NCBI RefSeq assembly: GCF_030053595.1
Contig: NZ_JASGBQ010000001.1
Location: 288,392-352,391, forward strand
Origin: Fusibacillus kribbianus
GTDB taxonomy: Bacteria; Bacillota; Clostridia; Lachnospirales; Lachnospiraceae
DNA: 64,000 nt
Direction: 5' to 3'
Numbering within the stretch: position 1 is the first letter of the stretch; each line of letters opens with the position of its first letter. Below are positions 1 through 8,737 of the stretch, piece after piece. The translations under genes were made by a program, and so were the position numbers. The notes beneath the pieces were generated by a model. It was not told where the DNA came from. It searched no databases and worked only from the letters and a program-made list of their open reading frames with translations.

Positions 1-552
1 CTTGTCTTCTACTTCTTTCCATAACTCATCCATTTTCCGATAAAATTCCACTGTTTCGTTTTCCATAACAGCTGCGATCTTCCTCACCCGGCTCTCAAAA
101 AACTGTACGTTTTTAAGCCGCAGTCTCTGTTTGCAGCCTTGAATGGAAAACTGCAGAAACTCCTCAGCCGGATGGAGTTTTTCTCTGATATACCGGTTAA
201 GTACCTGTTCAGCAACCTGCACGGACACCGGCTTCGCAATAAAATCAAAGACATGAAAACGATAACCGTAAAGAGCCAGCTCTATTGCCTCTGTCTGAAC
301 AATAACATCCACTGCCAGGCCCTGATTGCGGATAAGCTCCAGAATCCTCAGGCCATTACTTCCCGGAAGAACAAGGTCGAACACCAGAAGATCCTGGTGA
401 AACTTTTCTTCCATGATATCCCGGGTCAGCCGGGCTCCCGACTCATAAAAAGTAAAGCGAACATCCTCCACATCAAACAATGTATGAAAGAGAATGTTCG
501 CTGTCTGTTTCTGATACCGGATATCAGAATCACAAATTGCTACCCTTAACAC
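1..552 (-). CDS. LytTR-family response regulator, C-terminus cut by window edge
   Basis: Cytoplasmic DNA-binding response regulator of the AgrA/LytR type. I translated 184 residues from a GTG at 552; the frame stays open to base 1, so the end of the protein is missing. The receiver domain spans about residues 1-118, with acidic residues at 8 and 10, the expected phospho-acceptor D59 (in VFDLVLPG) and the conserved lysine K107 (in FIAKPV). The start of a LytTR DNA-binding domain follows from about residue 132. GTG at 552 is chosen because an AAAGAG-type ribosome site lies just upstream and an upstream ATG is in another frame that stops quickly. Such regulators usually work with a membrane histidine kinase; its partner would lie outside the window. 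The 120-base gap to the kinase operon contains a possible promoter and repeated boxes. Confidence 0.85.
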   Translation of the reverse strand, partial: MLRVAICDSDIRYQKQTANILFHTLFDVEDVRFTFYESGARLTRDIMEEKFHQDLLVFDLVLPGSNGLRILELIRNQGLAVDVIVQTEAIELALYGYRFHVFDFIAKPVSVQVAEQVLNRYIREKLHPAEEFLQFSIQGCKQRLRLKNVQFFESRVRKIAAVMENETVEFYRKMDELWKEVEDK

Positions 553-599
553 CTTTTCACACTCTTTCTTAATACTTTCATTTCCCCTTGCTCTCTTTC

Positions 600-671
600 A
601 GTATAGCAAAATCATCTGTCAAAAAAGTGTGTGACATAATTTGTGACATTTTTTTCCTCTATTTTGTCACA
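600..671 (-). promoter_or_regulatory. Putative promoter and TGTGACA boxes upstream of the LytTR regulator
   Basis: On the minus strand an extended -10 (TGC-TATACT, -10 at 600-605) stands before the LytTR gene; the -35 is poor. Two direct TGTGACA boxes (plus-strand coordinates 630-636 and 642-648, start-to-start 12 bases) and one inverted copy (665-671) lie just upstream. Direct repeats one helical turn apart are typical of LytTR-type sites, so autoregulation is possible, but this is inference. I see no clear terminator after the kinase gene that ends at 673. Confidence 0.4.
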
Positions 672-672
672 T

Positions 673-3660
673 TTAATCCGTGTAACGTATTCTATAAACG
701 GTTCCGCTCTCGTTCTCTGTGATCCTGCTAAGTTCCAGAAAGCATTCTCCATCTGCGGAAAAACGTTTACAGGATTCACTCTCGTCCCAGACAGGGCCGA
801 AATATTCCATCAGGACTTCCTCCAACTCTTCATAGGAAAGAGCTTCCAGGCCGATCTCCGCCTCTTTTCCAATGGTCCCGGAAGAAAATGGTACGCGGCC
901 GTCATCAATGACAGCAGAATAACCATCACCTGTCAGGAATACATAGCCCTGAAGTTCCAGACATTGGCAGGCTTCTGTATCAAAATGCTGCTCTGTGCCC
1001 CAGGAGGAAGCAAGATATCCGATCAATTCCCCGACAGAAAGCTCCGGATTGGAAATATCCGTCTCCACAGCCGGGATATGTTCTATATGAAGACTGATCC
1101 TCATTGGATCCTGGGAAGAAAGTCGGACTTCTGTTTTGTCATACAAAGTCAATTCTGTCGTGTTAAATGAGAGCTCATCATTGCGTAAAAGATTTTTTTC
1201 CGAAACAAGATGCCTTCTTTCCAGCATCTGTATCAGCTCCGCTGCGATCTTATCCTTCAGGCCGCTGCCGGCCCAAAACAGGAACGTACTGCCCATGGAA
1301 ACGTCTGCCGTCCAGTTGTCTCCATATTCCGCGCCTTCCTCGCCGAACTGATATCCATATGCATCCAGCGGAAGGTAATAGCAGGTATCCCCCGTCATAT
1401 TTCCCACATAAATATTGGCAGGATATTTTTTATATTCTACGCCGTCTGCGGAAGCACTTATCCATTTATCTTCCCATTCAGACACCTGATATTTCCATTC
1501 AAAAGCAATATCCGAATCGGAATGATAGAAGGTCTTCGTCTCTCCCAGGCGGTTTCGTGCTCCTGACCAGGTTTCTTCAAGTGTATACTCAACGATTCCG
1601 GCTATCTGCCCGGGCAGTTCATTGGCTGCGCATGCCCTGACAGTAAAAACTGCAAACGCTGCGATAAGAGGCGGTGCCAGCTTCACCAACACCCACAAAG
1701 CTCCTGATCTTCTGCCTTTTTCTCTTCCCTCCTTCAGACAGGAGATACAGGCAGACCAGGCCCCTGCAAATTCCAGGATCACAGCCGCCGGAAGGAAAAA
1801 GGTATAGTAAAACTGATATCCTTCCAGCCCTTTCCCATACTTCAAATACACACCAAAGAACCGGAAATTCAGAACTATTCCGACAATCACAAGCAGGATC
1901 GCCGCAGCTTCACAGCACACCGCCATTTTCTGCTGCTTCCGTTTCTTCCTGAGTGCCGCCAGGATGGAAAAACTGCCGCAAAGGATCACTGCCATGCAGA
2001 ATCTGGTCCAGTATAAACGATAGAGCGAATGAAACTTAACAAAAAAAACATTTAAAAAAACCTTGTTCCCGATCAGAACTCCCTGGATTCCGATCAGGAG
2101 AGGAAACACCAGTCCCCCATATCCCTTTCCTTTTTTTCCAAAAATGAGGATCAGAAGAGCTGCCGCTCCTGCCGCCGCATGAAAAGCAGCCAGTTCTATG
2201 GGAAGCAGTCCGGTCGCCCAGGCAAAGGGCTGACAGTCATAAGAAGAAGAACGGATCAGCCAGATCATATTGATAAGACCCAGGCATACTGCTGTTTTCC
2301 CATAAAACCCATATCGGCGGAAACACTTCTTCTCTCCTTCTGCCGGTTCTCTTTTCTTATCCTCAATTCTTTTTTCTTCCCGCTGTCTTTTCTCTTCCTC
2401 CTGCTGTCTTTTCTCTTCCTCTTCCCTGAGTGCTTCCTCTCTCTTTCTCTTTTCTTCTTCTCTCTCTTTCCTTTCCTGCTCCTGCTTTTCCTTCCGAAGC
2501 TTTTCCGCCTTCCGTTCTGCCTCCTCCCGCTCTTTCCGGATGGCTTCTCTTCTGGCTTCTTCCGCCTGCCGCTCTGCTTCCAGCCGGGCTTCCTCTTTTG
2601 CTTTTCTTTCCGCTTCCAGCTTCTCTCGCTCTTCTTTTTCCAGCTGTCTCTCCTCCGCCCGGTTGATATCGCTGCACAATTCCTCCATGGAATGATAACG
2701 GTTCTCCGCCCGGACAGCCATTCCTTTTTCAATGATATCAGAGATTTCCTCCGGTACCGGAACAGGAAGCTTCAGATTTTTTAAAGGAATCATTTCATCC
2801 CGGTACAGCCGCTCCACTGCATCCATCGGAAGGATACCGGAAATCATATGGTACAAAGTGGCGCACAGGGCGTACACATCCGTCCAGGGTCCCTGCTTTC
2901 CATGGCTTCTGTACTGTTCCTCCGGCGCATAACCATGCTTTACCATGACCGTCATGCTGCGGAATTCATTTCCCACGTCAGCCCTGGCTGCCCCGAAATC
3001 GATCAGAGTCACATTGCCGTTCTTATCCACAAGGATATTGTCGGGACTGATATCACGATGGATAAGTCCCGCTTTATGGATCTCAGCCAGGGATGACATG
3101 ACAGGCTTTAAAAACTCCAAAGCCACAGGATAATCCATGGGCGCACCATTTTTATTATTTTTCTGATACCACTGCATGTACTGCTTCAGGCTCTGGCCCT
3201 CCACATAATCCATTACCAGATATGCAGTCTCATTGGCAAAGAAAAAATCTCTCGCCGTGACGATTCCGGGAAGCTTTTCAAAATGGGCCAGGTTCTGTCC
3301 TTCCTTTGCAAAGCCCTTCAGGCCGTTCCTGTAATGGACTCCCTGCTCTCCCGGCATGACAAGGATCCTTTCGTCCAAAGATGTACTCATATCCCTGGCC
3401 GCCAGACCAACGGGAAAATACTCCTTTATGGCGACAGGATGCTCCTCCGCCAGATCAAAGGCCAGATAGGTGATGCCGAAGCCTCCCTCGCCCAGCACCC
3501 GTCCGATCAGATATCTGCCGTTTAAGATCGTCTGCTCCGGCAGACATCTTGCATTCCTCATTTCCGTCTGAGTATTGTCATAACCACATACCGGGCAGCA
3601 CCCTCCCGGACTGTCCAGAAGCCGCATACAGCCTTTACATAAACAATCAATATTCACCAT
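673..3660 (-). CDS. Zinc-ribbon Ser/Thr protein kinase with multi-span membrane region (second of a tandem pair)
   Basis: A 995-residue Hanks-type kinase. The N-terminus has a zinc-ribbon-like Cys set (C6, C8, C11, then CPVC at 22-25). The kinase domain runs from about 45 to 330: glycine loop GEGGFG (about 57-62), catalytic K79, HRDISPDN (near 201) and DFG (near 221), so all catalytic residues are present. A Lys/Glu/Arg-rich coiled coil (about 340-455) follows, then about seven hydrophobic segments, then a C-terminal domain of about 300 residues that I do not recognise and that probably lies outside the membrane. There are no PASTA repeats. The ATG at 3660 has a GAGGA site nine bases upstream and overlaps the end of the preceding paralogous kinase by 14 bases, so the two are translationally coupled. 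The kinase call is firm; substrates are unknown. Confidence 0.92.
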   Translation of the reverse strand: MVNIDCLCKGCMRLLDSPGGCCPVCGYDNTQTEMRNARCLPEQTILNGRYLIGRVLGEGGFGITYLAFDLAEEHPVAIKEYFPVGLAARDMSTSLDERILVMPGEQGVHYRNGLKGFAKEGQNLAHFEKLPGIVTARDFFFANETAYLVMDYVEGQSLKQYMQWYQKNNKNGAPMDYPVALEFLKPVMSSLAEIHKAGLIHRDISPDNILVDKNGNVTLIDFGAARADVGNEFRSMTVMVKHGYAPEEQYRSHGKQGPWTDVYALCATLYHMISGILPMDAVERLYRDEMIPLKNLKLPVPVPEEISDIIEKGMAVRAENRYHSMEELCSDINRAEERQLEKEEREKLEAERKAKEEARLEAERQAEEARREAIRKEREEAERKAEKLRKEKQEQERKEREEEKRKREEALREEEEKRQQEEEKRQREEKRIEDKKREPAEGEKKCFRRYGFYGKTAVCLGLINMIWLIRSSSYDCQPFAWATGLLPIELAAFHAAAGAAALLILIFGKKGKGYGGLVFPLLIGIQGVLIGNKVFLNVFFVKFHSLYRLYWTRFCMAVILCGSFSILAALRKKRKQQKMAVCCEAAAILLVIVGIVLNFRFFGVYLKYGKGLEGYQFYYTFFLPAAVILEFAGAWSACISCLKEGREKGRRSGALWVLVKLAPPLIAAFAVFTVRACAANELPGQIAGIVEYTLEETWSGARNRLGETKTFYHSDSDIAFEWKYQVSEWEDKWISASADGVEYKKYPANIYVGNMTGDTCYYLPLDAYGYQFGEEGAEYGDNWTADVSMGSTFLFWAGSGLKDKIAAELIQMLERRHLVSEKNLLRNDELSFNTTELTLYDKTEVRLSSQDPMRISLHIEHIPAVETDISNPELSVGELIGYLASSWGTEQHFDTEACQCLELQGYVFLTGDGYSAVIDDGRVPFSSGTIGKEAEIGLEALSYEELEEVLMEYFGPVWDESESCKRFSADGECFLELSRITENESGTVYRIRYTD

Positions 3661-6265
3661 TTCGCTTCATCCTCGCCCAAAGCAGCTCCCGGTCTGTAAT
3701 ACTGAACTGGTAAACCGCCAACACCCATTCGCTCTGTCCTTCCCCTTCTACATATGTAAGATCATAAACGGTTTGATATCCGTCGTATCCCTCATATCCC
3801 ATAAGCCCTTCTCCTGAATCATCGACAGCTCCCAGATCCTCCAGCCTTTTTAACGGTCCATAACTGAGGGAAACATCCCATCCGCACCCGTAAAGTGTTT
3901 CCTGAATAAGCTCACACAGCATTTCTCCGTCTTCCTCTGTGAACTGAGGGCCAAAGTAAAGATAGATTTCTGAAACCCACACTCCCACAGAAAATTTATA
4001 TATCATCATTTTCAGCCCGTTCTGGGGCGTTTCCGCTCTGATCAGCTTATCTCCCGCCTTCGCCGAAACAAGAAGCTCTCCATCGTAATTCTGAAATGCC
4101 ATATCGAACTCATTCTGTACTGTTTCATAATCCATTCCCGGATAAATGGAAAGGATCTCCGTCAGCTCCACTGGAAAATTCCCCGAAAAAGGAATGGTTA
4201 TATCTTCTGATTCTGGCTGGTCCGATTCCGTCTGCATATCACCTACAATCATAAGGACCCAACTTTCCTTTCCTTCCAGATTCTGATCTCTCTCCAGAAA
4301 ATAGTAGCTGGCTGCAATTCCATCCACCCGTTCTACATGCCACTGACAGGACGAAGCATCCACACTGATCTCTTCTGCTATTATGTATTCTTCTGATGTA
4401 TAGGTATTTCGAATAGACTGGTCAATAAAACCCATCAGGTCCCTTCCCTGCTCCAGAGGAAGCTTCGGATCGAACGACAAATGAATATAATCTATTGCTT
4501 CATCCGCCTCATTCCACTGAATATACAGCTCTTCCTCTGTCTGATCATCTGATATATAGACCCACTCATCTTCACGATCATAAATGGTAAGCGGAATTCC
4601 CCGCTTTTCAAAATCATCCGTTGTTGTTGTCTCATCGTAATCCAATCCGTAAGTCTCAGCAATAGTATGCTTCAATATCTCCATGCAGACAGAATAATCG
4701 AATCCTGCCCCCGGCCATATTTTCATGATATCATTAAAGCTCAGCGGGAAATTCTTAGAAAAGGGGATACTCTCCCCAACAGAAGCATATTCTGTCCGGG
4801 TCTCTTCCGTTTCGCTGATCTCCTCCGTCTGCCCGGATACCGTCTCTGTCTCTGAAGGAGTTTTTCTGCTTTGCGGACCAAACATCCTTCCCATGAACAC
4901 CATAACCAGAACCAGGGACAGACATACAAAAATGAATATCTTGATTTTCTTCTTCCTTTCCTGTTCCTCTGCCCTGCTTTTTTCTTCCCTTTCCTTTCGT
5001 GCTTTCTCCTGAGTCGCTTTTTGTCTCTGTTCCTCAGTCCTTTTCTCCTGGATCTTTTTCCTTCTCTGTTCCTCGAGCCTTTTCTCTTCTGCCCGGCGCT
5101 GTTCTTCTTTCTTCCTCTCAGCCTCCAGGCAGGCTCCTTCAGCTTTCTTTTCCTCCTTCAGGCGGGTCTCTTCAGCCTTCTTTTTCTCCTTCAGGCGGGC
5201 CTCTTCAGCCTTCTTTTCCTCCTCCAGACGGGCCTCTCTCTCATCCCGGATTTTTTCTGCATTCTCCAGGGCAGCGGACAGCTCTTCCATGGTCCGGTAA
5301 CGGTCTTTCGCCCGGACCGCCATTCCCTTTTCGATCACATCAGAAATTTCCGCAGGAACTGTCTCCGACAAGGTAAGCTGTTTTAAAGGCACCATATTAT
5401 CCTGATAAAGACGCTCCACACCGTCCTCCGGCAGTCTGCCTGAAATCATGTGGTACAGGGTTGCACTCAGGGCATATACATCCGTCCAGGGACCCTGTTT
5501 GCCATGGGTACGGTACTGCTCCTCCGGCGCATAGCCATGCTTCACCATAATGGTCATGCTCTTCATCTCTTCTCCCATGACACCTGCCCTGGCTGCGCCA
5601 AAGTCGATCAGGGTCACATTGCCGTTCTTATCCACAAGGATATTGTCCGGACTGATATCCCGGTGAATAAGCCCGGTCTTATGAATCTCAGCCAGTGAGG
5701 ATATGACCGGTTTGAGAAATGCCAGCGCCACCTGGTAATCCATGGGCGCACCATTCTCATTATTTGTCTGATACCACTGCATGTACTGCTTCAGACTCTG
5801 GCCCTCGATATAATCCATCACCAGATATGCCGTCTCATTGGCAAAGAAAAAATCTCTCGCCGTGACGATTCCGGGAAGCTTCTTAAAATGGGCCAGGTTC
5901 TGTCCTTCCTTTGCAAAGCTTTTCAGACCGTTCCTGTAGTAGATTCCCTGTTCTCCGTCCATGACGGTCAGATCCTCACCGGAAGAGACCGACATATCCC
6001 TGGCAGCCAGCCCCACAGGAAAATACTCCTTGACAGCAGCCGGAGTTTCCTCCGCCAGATCAAAGGCCAGATAAGTGATACCAAATCCGCCTTCACCCAG
6101 AACACGTCCGATCAGATATCTGCCGTTGAGGATCGTATTTTCCGGCAGACATTTGGAGCTTCTTTTTTCTGTTTTTTCATTGTCATAGCCACAGCTGGGA
6201 CAGAACCGCTGAGGTCTGTCCATCTGCCGCATACAGCCTTTGCACAGGCATTCAATATCGAACAT
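3647..6265 (-). CDS. Zinc-ribbon Ser/Thr protein kinase (first of a tandem pair)
   Basis: An 872-residue paralogue of the downstream kinase, nearly identical to it over the zinc ribbon and kinase domain. It has Cys residues at 6, 8, 11, 22 and 25, the glycine loop GEGGFG (57-62), K79, HRD at 201-203, N208 and DFG at 221-223. A long charged coiled coil with near-repeats of EEKKAEEARLK type (about 335-455) leads to one membrane span (about 456-475). The outer C-terminal part has two sections (about 500-670 and 690-870) that start alike (IPFSxNFP) and look like a duplicated sensor domain of unknown fold. The start codon lies 4 bases after the FHA gene, whose last codons hold the ribosome site. 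The C-terminus differs wholly from that of the downstream kinase, suggesting different inputs into a shared pathway. Confidence 0.92.
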   Translation of the reverse strand: MFDIECLCKGCMRQMDRPQRFCPSCGYDNEKTEKRSSKCLPENTILNGRYLIGRVLGEGGFGITYLAFDLAEETPAAVKEYFPVGLAARDMSVSSGEDLTVMDGEQGIYYRNGLKSFAKEGQNLAHFKKLPGIVTARDFFFANETAYLVMDYIEGQSLKQYMQWYQTNNENGAPMDYQVALAFLKPVISSLAEIHKTGLIHRDISPDNILVDKNGNVTLIDFGAARAGVMGEEMKSMTIMVKHGYAPEEQYRTHGKQGPWTDVYALSATLYHMISGRLPEDGVERLYQDNMVPLKQLTLSETVPAEISDVIEKGMAVRAKDRYRTMEELSAALENAEKIRDEREARLEEEKKAEEARLKEKKKAEETRLKEEKKAEGACLEAERKKEEQRRAEEKRLEEQRRKKIQEKRTEEQRQKATQEKARKEREEKSRAEEQERKKKIKIFIFVCLSLVLVMVFMGRMFGPQSRKTPSETETVSGQTEEISETEETRTEYASVGESIPFSKNFPLSFNDIMKIWPGAGFDYSVCMEILKHTIAETYGLDYDETTTTDDFEKRGIPLTIYDREDEWVYISDDQTEEELYIQWNEADEAIDYIHLSFDPKLPLEQGRDLMGFIDQSIRNTYTSEEYIIAEEISVDASSCQWHVERVDGIAASYYFLERDQNLEGKESWVLMIVGDMQTESDQPESEDITIPFSGNFPVELTEILSIYPGMDYETVQNEFDMAFQNYDGELLVSAKAGDKLIRAETPQNGLKMMIYKFSVGVWVSEIYLYFGPQFTEEDGEMLCELIQETLYGCGWDVSLSYGPLKRLEDLGAVDDSGEGLMGYEGYDGYQTVYDLTYVEGEGQSEWVLAVYQFSITDRELLWARMKRNGEY

Positions 6266-6269
6266 ATGA

Positions 6270-7082
6270 TTATTCTCCCAGTTTAAACCGATTCTCCGGC
6301 ATTCCCAGATAAAAAGCCGTGCCCGGTCTCAGTTCCACAGCATAATTCTTCGGTATCCTTTGTCCACCCTCCAGATAAGTGCCGTTGGAGGAGGTATCCA
6401 AAAGCAGATACGTATGATTTACCGCATTATAGGTAACCGTACAATGTCTCCGGCTTACAGCCTTCCCCTCCAGCACCAGATTGCAGGAAGAAGCATCCCT
6501 TCCCACATTGACTGACTCCATATGTCTGATGGGAATCACGGAGCCTTCAAAGGGTCCGCAGTAAATATACAGTGCTCCCTGGCACGGGTTCGCCTGCGGC
6601 TGCCTCTGGTATCCATAAGCTCCGGCCGGGTTCTGGGAAAAATTCTGCTGCCCGGCAGGGTTCCGGTCGAAATGCTTTTGACCGTTTGCTTCCATCTCCG
6701 GCTCATATTGATAAAGGACTGTTCCCGTCAGGACTGCCGAAACCAGCAGACAGACCATCGCTCCCATCCCGCCGATTCCGGGAAGCGCAAATTCCCCTGC
6801 CGATATTCCTGCCAGAATGGGAATACTGATGAAATCGATTCCCTGGAAAACAAGGGAAACCGCCAGGCTGATCTTTTCTTTTCCAAAACATTCTGAAAGT
6901 ACGGCTCCCGCCAGGGCTGCGGCCGCAGCACACAACCAGACTGCCAGGATTGTTTTTTCTGTTTTCCAGAGAGCCAGCAGATCCATGACCGTATATTTAT
7001 TTACACCATCCAGCGGGAAAAACAGAAATATAATTCCCAGGAAAATAAATCCCGCCGCTATGTATCTTCCATTTTTTTTCAT
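6270..7082 (-). CDS. Membrane-anchored FHA-domain protein
   Basis: A 270-residue protein, first gene of the kinase operon. About 110 N-terminal residues contain four hydrophobic segments, followed by a Gln/Asn/Pro-rich linker and a C-terminal FHA domain (about 172-268). The FHA core is intact: GRD in VNVGRDASSC, SRRHC, and SSNGTYL, the loops that bind phosphothreonine in the family. ATG 7082 is preferred to the ATG six bases upstream because the AAAGGAG site is seven bases from the former and only one from the latter. FHA proteins commonly recruit phosphorylated partners, so this protein probably reads the output of the two kinases encoded right behind it. That link is inference from operon structure. 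Confidence 0.9.
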   Translation of the reverse strand: MKKNGRYIAAGFIFLGIIFLFFPLDGVNKYTVMDLLALWKTEKTILAVWLCAAAAALAGAVLSECFGKEKISLAVSLVFQGIDFISIPILAGISAGEFALPGIGGMGAMVCLLVSAVLTGTVLYQYEPEMEANGQKHFDRNPAGQQNFSQNPAGAYGYQRQPQANPCQGALYIYCGPFEGSVIPIRHMESVNVGRDASSCNLVLEGKAVSRRHCTVTYNAVNHTYLLLDTSSNGTYLEGGQRIPKNYAVELRPGTAFYLGMPENRFKLGE

Positions 7083-7103
7083 AACCATTCTCCTTTTTTC
7101 TAC

Positions 7104-7109
7104 ATTATA
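7104..7109 (-). promoter_or_regulatory. -10 box of the FHA/kinase operon
   Basis: A consensus TATAAT on the minus strand sits about 21 bases before the start codon, giving a very short leader that contains the AAAGGAG ribosome site. The -35 position holds no good match, which suggests an activator or a weak promoter. Confidence 0.5.
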
Positions 7110-7191
7110 GGACCGACAAAAAACCTCATCTGATTTTGTCTAAAATTGCCGGGGTTTTGTCAAAAAAAGTTTAAAAAGCCTAAAAATTCTT

Positions 7192-7243
7192 ATGCTATAC
7201 TAAATTATAGTTCCAATACCCAGAGCGCACACCATTATTGGAA
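7192..7243 (+). promoter_or_regulatory. Extended -10 promoter and inverted repeat before the HTH gene
   Basis: TGC-TATACT (extended -10, hexamer 7196-7201) points towards the HTH gene, with no clear -35. Just downstream is a perfect inverted repeat, TTCCAATA (7211-7218) and TATTGGAA (7236-7243), separated by 17 bases. It covers the expected early transcribed region and is a reasonable operator, perhaps for the HTH protein itself. This is inference from position and symmetry. Confidence 0.5.
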
Positions 7244-7279
7244 TCCAAACCGCAAAACAGAATCAAAAAGGAGTCTGTC

Positions 7280-8737
7280 ATGTCAAAATTCAGCGATTAT
7301 CTGGAATATCTGATCAACCGGAATGGAGAACCCATTTCCACACTTGCCCGGGGCGCCCACGTGGAGCGGACCTCCATCCATAAGGCCATGACCGGAGAGC
7401 GGATCCTCTCCTATAAATCTGCCCAAAAGCTGGTGGAATATCTTCGTCTTTCTCCCCATGAAACGGAAATATTTTTCGAATATATGAATATGTCCCTTCA
7501 GGGGGAAACTGTATTTGAAACCAGGAAACAGATCGTCCGGCTTTTAAAGACACTGGCTGAACAGCCCCCTTTCATTGAACCGGAAAAGCGTTTGGACTTT
7601 CCCAGACTGGAAGCTTTTCCTGCCCTTAAAAACCAGCAGCTTTATTCCGGCAAATTTGCTGTCCGTTCCATGATCCGCCAGGCCGTTGATCAGGAGCTGG
7701 GGGCAGATAAGCCTGAGACCCTGACTAATATTCCTGCCGACAACGGATTTTTTCTCCAGTATATCTATACGATTTTCCAACAATACAATACCCGTCTGCA
7801 GGTAACTCATATTATGCCCTATCCTTCTGACCGGGAGCACGGAGCACCTGCAGGGATTGAGATCCTGGCAGATGTACTTTCTCTTTCCCTGTCAGCAGGG
7901 ACCCAGTATTCTTCCTGGTTCTATTATGAAGGAGCGCGCGATATCACGACCCCCTTTCCCTATTACCTGCTGACTTCTTCCTGCCTTCTGTGCATTGAAA
8001 GAGATTATGAAACAGTTATGTGTGTTACCCATTCTGAAATATTACAGTATTACCGGACATTTTTCAGCCGTACTCTGGAGCAGTGCCGCCCTCTGATCCG
8101 TTTCCAGAAGACACCTTTTGAGATCCTGGAAGCCTACTCAGCCGGCACTTCAGAAAATTCCTATTATACATTTATGCCCCAGCCCTGTCTGGGACGGTTT
8201 TATACACCTTCCCTGATTGCCCGGAGGCTGCGGAAGGAGCTTCCCTTCTATCAGGAACTTGTAGAAAAAAGCATTCAGCGTTTTTCTGTTCTCCATGAGA
8301 TCCGTGAACACTACTATACTTTTTTTACAAAAAAGGGAATCTCCGCTTTCATGGAAAACGGTATTTTCTGTGATATTCCCCGTCAGCTTGTCTCTCCCTG
8401 CACGATGGAGGAACGGAAGACTCTTTTAAAACAGCTGAGAGATGACATTGCTGATGACAGGATCATGGGCCGTCTTGTCAATGACCAGCTTTTCGTTCTG
8501 CCCTCCAATTTAAGCTTTTGTATTTCAGAGCACCGCCGTCTTGATATTTTCACCCTTCAGGAAAATGACGCTTCCGAAAACTTTTACAATATCCATATAG
8601 ACGAATCTCTGATCGGCAGTGCTTTCCTGGATTTCATCCTGTATCTGCCCAAAAGTGAATACCTGCTAAGCAAGGATGAAACCCTGGAAGCCCTGGACAG
8701 CCTGCTTTCTGCTGATTCTGCTGTCAGTCATTCGTAA
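7280..8737 (+). CDS. HTH-domain protein of unknown function, divergent from the kinase operon
   Basis: A 485-residue cytoplasmic protein. The N-terminus (about residues 5-60) resembles an XRE-like helix-turn-helix (ISTLARGAHVERTSIHKAM), followed by about 400 residues with no domain I recognise and no membrane segment. The start is set at 7280 because AAAAGGAG at 7266-7273 is six bases away; the in-frame ATG at 7238 has no ribosome site and lies inside the inverted repeat. The gene is divergent from the FHA/kinase operon, with a 190-base shared control region, so it may regulate that operon. Its 3' end overlaps the convergent gene by 14 bases. It could also be a ligand-responsive regulator of other targets. 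Confidence 0.75.
   Translation: MSKFSDYLEYLINRNGEPISTLARGAHVERTSIHKAMTGERILSYKSAQKLVEYLRLSPHETEIFFEYMNMSLQGETVFETRKQIVRLLKTLAEQPPFIEPEKRLDFPRLEAFPALKNQQLYSGKFAVRSMIRQAVDQELGADKPETLTNIPADNGFFLQYIYTIFQQYNTRLQVTHIMPYPSDREHGAPAGIEILADVLSLSLSAGTQYSSWFYYEGARDITTPFPYYLLTSSCLLCIERDYETVMCVTHSEILQYYRTFFSRTLEQCRPLIRFQKTPFEILEAYSAGTSENSYYTFMPQPCLGRFYTPSLIARRLRKELPFYQELVEKSIQRFSVLHEIREHYYTFFTKKGISAFMENGIFCDIPRQLVSPCTMEERKTLLKQLRDDIADDRIMGRLVNDQLFVLPSNLSFCISEHRRLDIFTLQENDASENFYNIHIDESLIGSAFLDFILYLPKSEYLLSKDETLEALDSLLSADSAVSHS

Noticed and set aside
630-671. CRP-like TGTGA/TCACA site
   Set aside because: Spacing between the halves does not match the CRP pattern, and CRP-type control is rare in this group; kept only as repeated boxes.
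2340-2670. Plus-strand reading frames over the kinase coiled coils
   Set aside because: Leu/Phe/Pro-rich translations are the complement of Glu/Lys/Arg repeats, with no ribosome sites; shadows of the real genes.
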